From Macquaria australasica (Eukaryota; Chordata; Actinopteri; Centrarchiformes; Percichthyidae), in the NCBI GenBank assembly GCA_005408345.1, contig SEMN01000134.1, positions 434,001 through 498,000 on the forward strand: DNA of 64,000 nucleotides, read 5' to 3'. The translations under genes were made by a program, and so were the position numbers. Position 1 is the first letter of the stretch. Each line of letters starts with the position of its first letter. Shown piece after piece: positions 50,001-60,474 of the stretch. The notes under the pieces were generated by a model. That model had not been told where the DNA came from, made no database searches, and was given only the letters and a program-made list of their open reading frames with translations.

Positions 50001-51879
50001 TAATTGTAGATCGCAGGTGTCCAGCATGGAATTTTTTGGCAATATTCGGAGAGCTGCAACATAAAAACACATTAATTCTCTCTGAAGACAATGTATAAGG
50101 GGAAGACATTGCCTGTAGTGTTAAAGAAGATATACAAACACATGTCAAACATACCTATACTCAACTAATGTCGTTCCTCTCTTGAGAGTATTGAAAAGTT
50201 CACTATTTAATCCAAATTTCTCATCCTCCTCCTTTCCAAATGACTCCAGCATTTTCTAAAACAGATGTAGTAGAGCAGATTATAATTTAAGTAGAAGCAG
50301 TCAAGACTGTTAATTTCACCACAGTGGAAAAGACAACCGGCGAACCTGGACAAGAAGTTTGCGATTAACTCTAAAGTTGATCGCTCCACATCCAGCAGAT
50401 ATGTCTTCCACCACACTGTCTCGCGTCAACTGAAGAACACAAAGCAGATTTCAAGGAAAATACAAGGACCTCTGTTTTTGAGAATTATATTAAGCAGAAT
50501 AGACTTTGAGTGCATCTACACAAATAAAGTAAGAGGAATATTCAGTTAACTTTGTGATTTTGGTTCCAGGTGAAATGGCGATGCTAACTTTTTATTACAC
50601 ACTTCATACACGTGGCAAACTCAGTTCTTTTCATAGCTTTTAAGCATGTTTATCATGTCTGGTGGAGCATTCGGAGCTCTATAGACAAGTACGAGAACCT
50701 TAAAGTCAATTCTATTGCATTGTGGAAGCCAATGCAGTCATTTGAGGACAGATGTACAGTGACGCTCTTTTAGTAGTCCTTGTTCCGAGTGTTTCAGACT
50801 GAGCTGCAATTACCCCACAATCTTCTGATGAATATCAGAAGGAAGGCCACTATAGAGGTCTGTTTTATAAATTACAAAAACATGTCTCCCTATGTCTGTT
50901 TTTGGTAAGTATCCTCTAATTATTCTGATACTTTAAGTGGTAATAAGCTGATCGTGACACGCTGTTGATATGTTTGTGGAAACGTGAGGTCAGCATCGAA
51001 AAGGATACAGAGATTTGTAACGGCTTTAGATTTAAGGGACAAGGAATCAAGATGGCCAGGGCAGCTGCAGCTCAGCTGGTAGAGCACGTTGGTGGCTCAA
51101 TCCCTGAGCTCCTCTGGTCCACATGCCGAAGTGTCCCAGAGCTAAACATTGAACAGCAAAGTGCTGCCAATGTATGTGCAGGAGAAAAAAAAAAAAGTAA
51201 ATCGCTTTGGACAAAAGCTGTCTGCCAAATGAATGTAATGAAAGATGAGCCTCAGTTGTTTCTTTGGCTTGGCACCAAAAAACATCAGTTCTTTTGCCTC
51301 ATGCAGTCTATTTGTGAAACGGTGTGGTGACAAAACTACATTGTTAGATCTGTTGTAGCCTTTTCCCATGCTTCCTCCAGGATGACTCTTACCTGAGCGG
51401 CCAAGTCTTCTGTCTGCAGCGTAATGTCACCACTGGATGGCAAAATCCCACTGATTCGTAACGTGCCGATTGACAGTTTGAAGTCAGCAGTCTGCCTGAG
51501 GAGGACAAGGTTCAGGGAGCTTTAACAGACACGTGCAGACTCAAACAGGGGACTTACAGAATTCATGTTAAACACAAACACACTCAACTGTTTTTTAAAG
51601 ACTGGAACTGCAGACAGAGCTGGTATGAAGGCATCCTCAGACTGCTGCAGCGTCCTGCCCAGCTACACATCAAAACACACAGAGAGGTAGAAGATTTCAT
51701 GGTGAGATCATGGAGCACAGGCTACCCGTTATGTGCAGGACAGCCCTGCCTCCCTCTTGTTTTTACTTGCTGCAGGGTCAAGGCATGCTGCTAAGTTAGC
51801 ATTCGCATACAGTATCATCTTTCAAGACTTTCAGCTTCATTACCTTTGCTGCAATACTCCTTCTGAAGAAACAAGCCAT
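41043..51879 (-). CDS. rars2: Mitochondrial arginyl-tRNA synthetase, twenty coding exons
   Basis: Class I synthetase that charges mitochondrial tRNA-Arg. Exons: 51844-51879, 51589-51662, 51393-51495, 50346-50429, 50155-50255, 49998-50053, 49550-49633, 49354-49430, 48953-49111, 48716-48822, 47746-47841, 47332-47392, 46048-46124, 45378-45502, 44222-44289, 43975-44084, 42670-42765, 42438-42512, 42228-42291 and 41043-41129. The sum of 1740 nt gives 579 residues; human RARS2 has 578. The N-terminus MACFFRRSIAAKLGR is a basic presequence. The HIGH-type signature is FHAGHLRST (about 141-149), and the KMSK-loop equivalent is GMKTRSG (about 383-389), as in human RARS2, which has no canonical KMSK. RNYLGDW-type and GDTGVFLQY segments and a C-terminal DALR-like anticodon domain ending ILGITPVDKM follow. 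A MITE abuts the exon 14 acceptor (see findings). Confidence 0.97.
43013..43225 (+). mobile_element. Half of a hAT-like MITE
   Basis: Starts CAGTGGTGGATAGTTAATAA and continues with TACTTAAGTACAAATTTGAG, CCACTACATTCATCTGACAG and GATCAGTTTATAAAATATGA, all blocks of the complete element at 22964. The other end is missing. In rars2 intron 16. Confidence 0.8.
43568..43851 (-). repeat. Dispersed MITE-like repeat, copy F
   Basis: Minus orientation. Left end AGTCGATTAATTGACTAGTT; right part AGATTAATCAGTTATTCATA then TTGTTGCTGCCTT. The interior has GTGAGGATCTGCTTTTCTCT. In rars2 intron 16. Confidence 0.7.
44560..45000. repeat. Probable degenerate repeat with AGTATGTA motifs
   Basis: Contains CATACTAACTGAATACAGTA near the left and GAGTATGTAGTATGTATTTG followed by GGGACGCAG at the right, an arrangement I associate with a common fish interspersed repeat. 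Class unassigned. In rars2 intron 14. Confidence 0.35.
45510..45753 (+). mobile_element. Complete short hAT-like MITE beside the rars2 exon 14 acceptor
   Basis: 244 bp from CAGTGGTGGAATACGCATTT to GGTTACCTTTCACCACTG. It is flanked by the 8-mers CCTGCCAC (45502-45509) and CCTGTGAC (45754-45761), which match at six of eight positions. These look like an aged 8-bp target-site duplication, as expected for hAT elements. The left 8-mer includes the first base of rars2 exon 14 and its acceptor AG (45503-45504). Confidence 0.85.
46745..47105 (+). repeat. Dispersed MITE-like repeat, copy G (complete, longest)
   Basis: Begins GGGGCTGCAACTGACAATTA and ends GACTAATTGTTTCAGCTCT. The interior reads TTCTTGATTAATCGATCAGT, AGCCCAAGGTGACATCTTCA, AAAGCAGCAAATCCTCACGA and GACGATTAATTTTCTGTCGA. 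This copy is the best reference for the family in the window. In rars2 intron 12. Confidence 0.8.
51050..51240 (+). mobile_element. tRNA-derived SINE
   Basis: A head resembling a Pol III internal promoter A box (CAGCTCAGCTGGTAGAGCAC) is followed by a degenerate B-box region, an A-run at about 51187-51198, and the tail TTTGGACAAAAGCTGTCTGC plus CAAATGAATG. The tail resembles the LINE-shared 3' tail 'TTTGGATAAAAGCGTCTGC' of fish SINEs. It lies in rars2 intron 3, antisense to the gene. Confidence 0.75.
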
Positions 51880-52095
51880 GTTTCTTAAACGTGCGAACAC
51901 AATGTAATGATGGACTTGTTAGAATTTGCTACAATCAAACGCTGTATGATCTGCCCACGTTGACGCACTGTACTTCCCTCCTTAGCCACACCGCTTCCTT
52001 CTCAGCTCGTCCAATCACAGGCTTCGGTCGCTAACGACGTCAGCAGCTAGAAAAGGTGTGTTCGATTATTTTCTCCGCTGCTCCCGACGGATTCA
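51880..52095 (-). promoter_or_regulatory. rars2: rars2 promoter region
   Basis: Immediately upstream of the rars2 ATG. A CCAAT element on the plus strand (CCAATCAC at 52011) and a CRE-like GACGTCAG (52036-52043) lie 130-165 bp from the start codon, in a locally CG-containing stretch. No TATA box. The transcription start was not determined. Confidence 0.45.
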
Positions 52096-52714
52096 CGTCG
52101 CCTGAGAACCAGGTTTCAAATTCAATAATTAAATATATACACCAAGTATTCATGAGTAGGCTAAATGAGTAACCATCAAAGTTAAAGTTGATTTAAAAAA
52201 AAAAAAAAACATGTTATTATTCATTAGGAGTTTAACAACTCAAACTCCAGCAAAACGGCTTCACCAGGACTAACTTGATGGCGTTTGAATCAAAAGGTCC
52301 TGATGATGGCATCAGGTAAAACCGAAAGCTTGAGATGAACCATTACCCTGTCCTTTTTTTATGAGTAACTCTTTAGTGTCACACTTTGTTAAATATCCAG
52401 TTCCCAAAACATTAAATTGGTTCATTTTCCTAATACTGACACACTTTGGGCAATTTCGCAGTAATTTGCATGCTCCATCATGAAGTCAGAGGCTTGGAGC
52501 TACAAAGTTAATTATTGTAACAATTCTCTGCAGAAGAAATAGGTAATAACTGTTGACATTTATCCCAAATAATGGGGACACTGTCCTGCATAGCACAGGA
52601 GTGCCAGCATGTCTCACCCGCACATATGTAGAAAACTGTAAAGTTTTTTGTGATGCGTGTGATTCCTTCTAAAGATGGCATCAAAGTGTGGTGACTCAAA
52701 ACAGCAAACCCAAA
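52096..52714. other. Short spacer between rars2 start and akirin2 3' end
   Basis: About 600 bp with an A-run at about 52196-52209 and no recognisable gene. In human an ORC3 gene lies between RARS2 and AKIRIN2. There is no trace or room for it here. Confidence 0.5.
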
Positions 52715-52733
52715 CAAACCTTTGTGTAAACAC

Positions 52734-52739
52734 TTTATT
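52734..52739 (-). promoter_or_regulatory. akirin2: Candidate akirin2 polyadenylation signal
   Basis: AATAAA on the minus strand, about 625 nt past the akirin2 stop. The intervening sequence is non-coding and gives a 3' UTR of that size. Confidence 0.5.
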
Positions 52740-53362
52740 AGTTCGCTTTTCTTTAATCAAAGCCCCTTTATACCTACAGCAAATAAAATCCTGAAATTTT
52801 GATACAATGAACAAAAGTCAAGCAAACAGTTTTTTTTTTTTAAATACAGTGTATACAAATGTAATAGCAGTAATTGCCAGTACAGTTTAAAACAATGCTG
52901 AAAAAAGCCGAGATGCCTCTTCTGGACTCCAGTCTGAAGGCAGCCTTAGTTTGTACACTCGTCACTGTTCAATCCCTTTTTCAAAATGTACATAGAGAAG
53001 CTGCACAACTGACATCCTCTCTGTGAAATAACTAAATTTGACAAAAAATAATAAAATCAAAAGGCCAAGTGTGTGGTGGCAGTCAGCCTTTTACGAAGGC
53101 ATCAGAACAAAGCCAAATAAATATCGACACGGCAGTAAGGAGGCCACTGTTAGAGTCAGAGAGAGTCCTTGAACAGGTTGGCAGCAGGAAGCCCTCCTAA
53201 CTCTGGCAGACACAGCAAACGTGGATGCCACTAACTGATGCCTGAGGCAGCGAGTCCACATAGAGGTGATATGGCACAGCTAGGAGAAAAGTCCAACTAG
53301 ACCCACAGAGTCCCTGGAGTAGCTTGCAGCAAATGGTATTCCTTGATGTCAGACGCTGACAC

Positions 53363-56300
53363 TCAGGAAACATCTGTGGAAGACAAACCAAGTGACACAG
53401 CGACAACAGCATGAGGACGCTTCAGTATTAACACATTTCATATCATAGCATGAGATGGCTTTAGAGCTCATCACTGACTTCTCCAGCAGTGTAGGCTGTA
53501 GAGACCTGCACTCATCCATCTAGAAAATCAGCCCACATATACACACAACTTTCATCTCTTCTACAGTATAGGCAAACTCAGTGCTTTACTAGATCTCAGG
53601 AATGTCTCAGTCTGGTTCCCAAATTCAAAACAGAGCTTGGTAAAAAAAGAAAATAATAATAATAAGACAAAAAAAAAAAAAAAAGACCACTACGTTTTGC
53701 TCGACTCAGATGGAATAAACTGCAGCAAGAAGTGAAATTGGATCACCTGATTTCTTTGGCAGATTCTAACATTTTGAGTCCATCATTCACTATTCCCTGT
53801 AACTGCTATGTTACATCTGAGTGAAGAGTAGTTATTTAAGGTGAACCAGACCCTTGTTTGTGTAAATGTTGGATTATTGTTTTTTATTTGTGGATTACTA
53901 TCCTCATACACACAGGGCACCCATACAAGAGAGCAACAGAGAGTGAACTGCTCTTACTGGACCACCCTGTATAAATAAAGATTGAATTAATGAATTTTAG
54001 AAGCCTGCTCTACTAACTACCAAGCCTAGGACTTTCATTAGTGTTAGCCTGAGATAAAATCCACTTTTTAAACTGTTTCAATCTAAACTGATGTACACAA
54101 GTGGGTTAGAAATTAGGTAAAAGTTGGACCAACAGGATTCATGACAGTAAGAGGGACCAATACTGGTTTTATAACTGACTATAAACACTAAGTGAAATGC
54201 TGAGCCTAGAATAAGGTTTTCATTAACGCTGACCCGACTCAGCGACTTAACTTGAATTGGACACGCTGGCATAAGCCGATTGTGGGGAACTATGACAATG
54301 ACATTGAAAATGCTGCATTCTTACAGTATACTGCAGGAAATACTGCGACATGTCAGACAGTCAAGTCTCTTCCCTTGCACTATTACAGTCTGCTGTACCA
54401 CTACTTTTATTTGTGAAGCTTAGTCACACCTTTGACAGCAAGCTAAATGTAAACACTAAACACGTGCATTGACCCATGTGTAACAGGGGATGTGGACAGA
54501 AGAACAGCAGGACCAAACTTTGCTTTCAGGAATCAATAAGCAAAAATCCAGTTTTTATAAATTTGGAATTGGATTCCAATTCAGTACTGGTATTAAAACT
54601 CAACTCTATTCTTAAATGTCTGCTTTGAAATCAGCAAATAATGTCTCTGGCTTTTAATCAGCAGATACTATGAAATGTTCTCTTTATATTTTAATATGCA
54701 TGATTAAGAATGTGTCAAACTCTGTTAAGTTCTGATCACTAAAAAGACAAACCTGCAGAGGCAAGTTTTGTAGAAATCCATTAATGGGCTACAAGTGTTT
54801 GGCAATAATAAATTTACTCACAGCTAGCAGGCTGCTCTCCGAATCTTCGCATCAGTTGATCATGCGTGAACTTGACGAATGCATCATATTGCTCTGTTGG
54901 AAGAAAAAGCATTTATTGGCACTCGGTATGGATTACGTACTTCAAATTGTTTTCTATACCATTTTAAAACAAAATCACACCTGCAAGCTTTGTCGTCAGC
55001 ATCTCGTCGTACTCCTCACGGATTTTGTCCTCTCGCTCTTTCAGTAGTCTCTCACAAATCATCCCAACCTGTCGGAGCGAAAATAAAGGCTGCTCTTTCC
55101 TGGTGGGAGATGAGGCACCCGAGGACGTACCTGTTAGGAGATTTAATATCGCACAATTAATACAAGACAGATGACATTAAACACTGCAACAGCACTGCCA
55201 CCTGGTCAGTCTCATTACAATAAAGCCTCCCAGCCTTAATGCTGAGCAGGTGTGGCAACATATGTGCATTAGTGCCACCACTGTTACTCAGCTATCTGCA
55301 ATACCTGACGTACACTCCCCATCGGAGCATCAGTCCATTTTACTTTTTCCACAGAGTGGGGTTGATAAAAACAACTCCATAACAATAAAGACAACTCCAT
55401 AATAAAAGGAAAGTGAAAGGATAATGGGGGCTTTCCATCTCTACTATTTTATCAAATTACACTCAGAGAAAATGGCCAACAAGAAGGCAATGTCAGACTG
55501 AATTATAAAGTGGGGACAAATGGCTATTCAGTCTGAATATCAGGCTTGTAACCATTTGCCATGGTCAGCTACTAGTATCCATGTTGTCGTCCTAACCAAG
55601 AACTAAACCAACCAGTCACAACAAACTTGTGATCTGATCAGTAAAATGATTGGTATGTAAACTACGTTCTTAAGGTTTGTGGCTGCAGTTTACATTACCA
55701 TTTAAATCCTGAGCCTCAATAGGAGGTTGATGGATTTGTTAAAAGTAGTCAATATCCTCATTAAAATGTGCCACTGGTAGCTACGTACCTAGTTGGGCAG
55801 ATCCACTGTGAATGCTCTGCAGGTCCAGAGGACAGCAGCCGTCCGCCTGCTGGAAAGCACTATCCAGGTGTCGTCGTTTCTGCAGCCGCTTGTACTCCTG
55901 TTTGATGTTGTGTAGAATTTGCTCTGAAACGGAGAGAAAAACATTTGCTCGTTCACGCAAGTAACATCTTCACACAGAGAGACGCTGAACTTTTACAGAG
56001 ACAAAGCCACTGCAGAGTTCACAAGTTTGATTATTCCATGCGGCCTTACAGAAGCATCCAGGCGCTGTACATCACGCCTCATAGTTTAAATCATTTTCCA
56101 ATTCAGTGAGCAAAAAAAAATACTGCAAGCAGCACATCCATCCATTAATTACACAACGGCAACACAAACTTTTAAGAAATGTTCCATGTTATTCCCACAC
56201 TTTACTTCCCCAAACCACAGTCCTGCGTATGCCGAATTTACAACGGACCAAGAAAGACTCGGATCACGTCCTTTCCAGTACGAGATCACCGACAGGCAGC

Positions 56301-56650
56301 ACCGACAACAACAACACTCATTTAACTTGACAAATTGCGTCTGGAGTTTTGTTTCATCCACACGACAGACACCGGTACGGACTGGGGAAACGCCACCGCA
56401 GTCCAGTTTCCAGTTAGGAGTGGTCTTTAACCACACCGAACTTGACATTGGATATGAATTGTGGATTTAAATTCCTACCTGTGGTGAGTCTGGACGACAC
56501 TTCCCCGAACGGCGAGGGCTCCATGCGCAAGTATTTCTGTGGCGAGGAGACCGGAGACATGATCGGGGCGCACCTCCTCCTCTTCGGGGAAGCCTGGCTC
56601 ATTAGCGGATCGAAGTCCAGCGTCCTCTTCAGAGTAGCTCCGCAAGCCAT
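53363..56650 (-). CDS. akirin2: Akirin-2, five coding exons
   Basis: Nuclear cofactor that links NF-kB/innate immune gene activation to chromatin remodelling and, in mammals, ferries proteasomes into the nucleus. Exons: 56479-56650, 55789-55923, 54981-55130, 54822-54893 and 53363-53373. The last adds only the end of the codon for Tyr, then Val, Ser and the stop. Total 540 nt, 179 residues. The N-terminus MACGATLKRTLDFDPLMS is followed by the nuclear localisation signal PKRRRC (about 22-27), then SPQKYLRMEPSPFGEVSSRL. A helical C-terminal region (RQVGMICERLLKEREDKIRE) ends in the conserved SYVS tail. It is shorter than human AKIRIN2 (203), mainly because the Ala-rich linker after the localisation signal is missing, as in other fish copies I know. 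Introns hold no named feature. Confidence 0.97.
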
Positions 56651-57103
56651 CACACTGAAATGTGTCCCAAAAAAATAAAAAATAAAATAAAAATCTAAAA
56701 CGGAAAACCTCAAATTCCCCGTTATCCGGGAGGACCGCTGACCGGGGCCCCTGATGCTAGCTCACGTTAGCTGGGTCAAACGGCAGCAGCGATTCCGGGC
56801 TGCAGACAAACACGCACTATTCTCGTCTCTCGTTGCCTTCTGCTGGCAAATCTCACGAAGCTTACGTTGCCGAGTGTATGTCGAAATAACCTGGATAAAA
56901 GAAATTAAGGTAAATTTGATATTACGTCAGATGATCGCAGATTTCGCAGGAATAGTTCCGAGCACCAACTGCAACGGCTCAGACTAGCTTACCTTTCATT
57001 CCAATCTATTCTATCGGTTCTGAGCATGCGCAAGAAAATGGTCTCGCCCTGGTACTTGTAGTTTTTTATTCCCCAGCGCGCCCATGATTTTATTAGGTTG
57101 AAT

Positions 57104-57115
57104 ACTACATTTCCC
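57104..57115 (+). promoter_or_regulatory. akirin2: Partial ZNF143-type motif upstream of akirin2
   Basis: ACTACATTTCCC, the 5' half of the SBS consensus, about 455 bp upstream of the akirin2 ATG. The region 56650-57000 is CG-rich compared with its flanks and probably contains the promoter. Confidence 0.35.
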
Positions 57116-57732
57116 GAAAACCTTGAAACTGTGTTTTTTTTCAAATTTGTTTTGTTTGCTAACAAACCACGGCGGAGTTTCACTTTACATACAAACAGTA
57201 AAAAGGCATTTTTTAAACCTATTATACAAAAGAGTCAATATAATAAACAGAAATATGTCACACTATATGAGTATTAATCTATTTTTAGAAGGATTTACTT
57301 GAGAATCTGACCAGACTCAGCACTTCTAATTTGATTCATTCATTAGATATTTAATATTATTTCTCAGCAGTATTTATGAGTACAGCAGTAAGTACTAAAT
57401 GTGAACCGTGTCTTGAATTAAGAGCCTTCTTCTGGTTCAGAAGAAATAATAATAATGTAATCGTATTAAATTAAAAATGTCTGTAAAATAGTAGCCAACT
57501 TTGTCTGTGGATCATGTTCAGATTTAAGAAGGAAATGAATTAAGTTGTACAAAGATAAATATTTCTGCTGTGGTGTGATCGGGGTATGATTATATATTAA
57601 GAATGATTATTAGGTAGGCTTTTGATCAAAAGATAGATTTAATAGATATATTCTTGGTCTTTTCAAAGCTCACTCTGGCTGCAAAACTCCCTACCTGGCT
57701 TGTAGTTTTTGATTTGAAACAATCCCCCACCC

Positions 57733-57736
<4 letters not shown>

Positions 57737-57764
<28 letters not shown>
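57737..57764. repeat. (CA)n microsatellite
   Basis: Fourteen CA units. Confidence 0.95.
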
Positions 57765-57768
<4 letters not shown>

Positions 57769-57961
57769 ATGAGACATTTCCCTTCCATCACTACCACTTC
57801 CTCAAGCACCCCTGTACACACACATATTTTGAAGTGTACAGGAATGGAGGAGGATGTGTGAGCCACTGGTATTTCAACACTTGTTCTCCAGCCTAAAAAG
57901 TAAGGTGTTATACTTTGAGGTGTAAATGTTATAGGCCGTAGAAAACTCCTGCATCTTGGTG

Positions 57962-58268
57962 CCAACTAGGTCTGTGTTATTTTCATTATAGATTAATCTG
58001 TCAATAGTTTTCTCAATTATTCGTTTGGTATATAAAATGTCAGTAAATGTGTTCCTAGAACCCAAGGTGATGTCTTCAAATTGCTTGTTTAGTTAGAGCA
58101 GTCCAAAACCCGAAGATTTTCAGTTTACATCACATAAGACAAAAAAAAGCAGCCAACGCTCACAACTAGATAATATTTGGTCATTTTTGCTTGAAAAATT
58201 AATCAAACTATCATAAAAATAGTTGTTGATTAATCTTCTGTCAGTCAACAAATATATTGGCTTTAGTC
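57962..58268 (+). repeat. Dispersed MITE-like repeat, copy H
   Basis: Contains TTTTCATTATAGATTAATCT, AACCCAAGGTGATGTCTTCA, AAAAAAAAGCAGCCAACGCT and GTTGATTAATCTTCTGTCAG in the same order as copies D and G. Intergenic. Confidence 0.7.
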
Positions 58269-58829
58269 CCAACCCATCTTTATTTATTTATTTAGGTGTT
58301 GTTTTCAACCCCCTAAATGCAGCTTTTCACACATGGTAGAGTAAACCAGCCTCATGGCTTTTTGTAGATTGGAGTATTTGGTAGATAAATGAGCAAAATC
58401 CTGTTGACATCTGTGTGAACAGATGTTGCAATTTCCGTATGCCTCTAAGCCAAGAGATGAAAAGAACAGAGCAGATGTTGCTGACAGAGGATGCTGTGGT
58501 AGCCATTTTCTTGCAATTTGTCACTTTCAGGGTTACAAGAAGTAACCACAGAAATTCTAACAAAGCTAAAAATCAATGTGTGGAAATGTTCTTTTTCTTC
58601 AGAAAGGCTGCCACTATTGATGATGTGAGATCTTCCACAAGGGGGCACTAAAGCATCACTGATGGCTTTGGGTTGCCATCAGATCAGGGCTTGGCTTTCT
58701 CGCTCAGTATCTGTTCCTCTTGAATCAGTGATTGTTGGATGAATTAAGCAAAATGTGCTGTGACCTCCTGTTTCCCATCATCAAACAATCAATCAAATAA
58801 CTGCAGGCGAAATGACAACCAGCTGCAAC

Positions 58830-58835
58830 TTTATT
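58830..58835 (-). promoter_or_regulatory. cnr1: Candidate cnr1 distal polyadenylation signal
   Basis: AATAAA on the minus strand in a GAATAAAGTTGCAGC context, about 1.64 kb past the cnr1 stop. An earlier AATAAA at 60409-60414, only about 60 nt past the stop, could serve as a proximal site. Long 3' UTRs are usual for CNR1. Confidence 0.45.
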
Positions 58836-60474
58836 CAAAAGTTTGAAAACAGCAATACTAAAAACACTTGACTGAATGTGATTTTTAAGTCATAGATTCC
58901 TCATTATGCCACCACTGTACAGAAGCCACTTGACAGTTGACATTTTGATCTTCAATACTCAATAATACAAGAGGCAGCAAAGCATACTGATAAACAGCTG
59001 TCTGGATAACTTTACACCAAGATAAATGTCTACAGAACAATTGTGCTGTGAGATTTCTAGATTAAAAGTACTACATCACATCTTGTCAAATTCTTTTGTA
59101 AGGTCCGTTGTCGATTCTCCACACAATGCATACACACAGACTTCTATTCAAGTTACCAGCTAATGAAAAGACCCTTGTTTCTTTGTTTAGATAAGTAAAA
59201 TTAACAGCAGACATATTTTTATTTAGAGTTACGCCAAAAGTACTTCACTAGGCCTGTGCATGGGTTGCTTTTATTTTCCCGAAATGATGCCCCGCTGCAA
59301 CAGTAGCACTAAAACAACTCACTGCAATGATCAAAAGGCTTTGGGTTGGAAATATATCACCAAGTCACAAGGTACACACATACAAGGCTGAATCCAGTAA
59401 AATCATACATTTCATGAAAGCAGCTATAGTCAGAAACCACTTCAGTTTGTTACAGTAGTGACCAGCACACTGCGTCCAAATTCAGTTTTGATGAGTTCAA
59501 GCTTTTGCCAGAAGCTTCTTGTTGTTGTTGTGTTGACTGTACAGCTGAACGAGTCAATTGGAACACTTTATTTTGCAAGAAAACACTGTACAGTTGTTAG
59601 GTATACATTTGAACAAAGACACGTTACCCTAAAGGTCTAAGAGCTAGCGAGTAAAGAAATGGACAACAGGGACGATCGTCACTCTGCCACAGAAAAATGC
59701 CATTTCAGATTTGACGTACTCAAAAGCTGTGAATAGATTTACCTCCATGTCATTAGAGTTTATTTGTGATGGTGATAAATATGTTGTCGTTTGTTTGTTT
59801 TTTATCTTGAGCATGAATCACCTCTCATTTCTCAAAGTCTCTTCACACATTGCCACTCACTGAGTGTTGTCAGATGAAGTACAAAAGTGACATGTTTAAT
59901 GGCTATTTTGGGAATAAACAATCAGAGTCATTTGAACTTCTTTTTTTTTTTTTATTTATAATTTCCTCATAGAAATGTCTATATGCAACATGTACATGAA
60001 GCCTGTAGAAAGTCAAGCTACGGAAATGGGTTATATTTATGGTGCAAGACACATGTTAAAGTCTAAATGACACAGTAAAACACCTCGAATTAAAAATATC
60101 AGTAGCCCCTTATCCCATAAATGAAGATATATTGTTTTCAAAACCTGAATTCACAGTACAAAAATATAATATGCCTTCACTAACTGGATATCATGAAGTC
60201 TATGGTAAACAGCAGACTTATTGTTAGTCTTTGATAATCCTTTCAAAATGTGAGTCCTTTCTATGATCTTGCAATACCATTTGGCACTTTGGCACACCTT
60301 GTACTCACACACTGACATAAAATAATGCAACCACTAAAGCGCCTATGTGAGGATGTAAGTCAGTACTTTCAGGAGAGGATATTTTTGTCAGGAATATCTA
60401 ACTTTTACTTTATTGTGTTGAATGGCATTGTTTGGGGAAGATGACATTTACACAGTTTCCCCCGTGATGGCCAA

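Larger units (their letters stand above)
57200..58810. other. Spacer between akirin2 promoter and cnr1 3' end
   Basis: About 1.6 kb, AT-rich. It holds a (CA)n run and one copy of the dispersed repeat, and otherwise nothing I can support. Confidence 0.5.
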
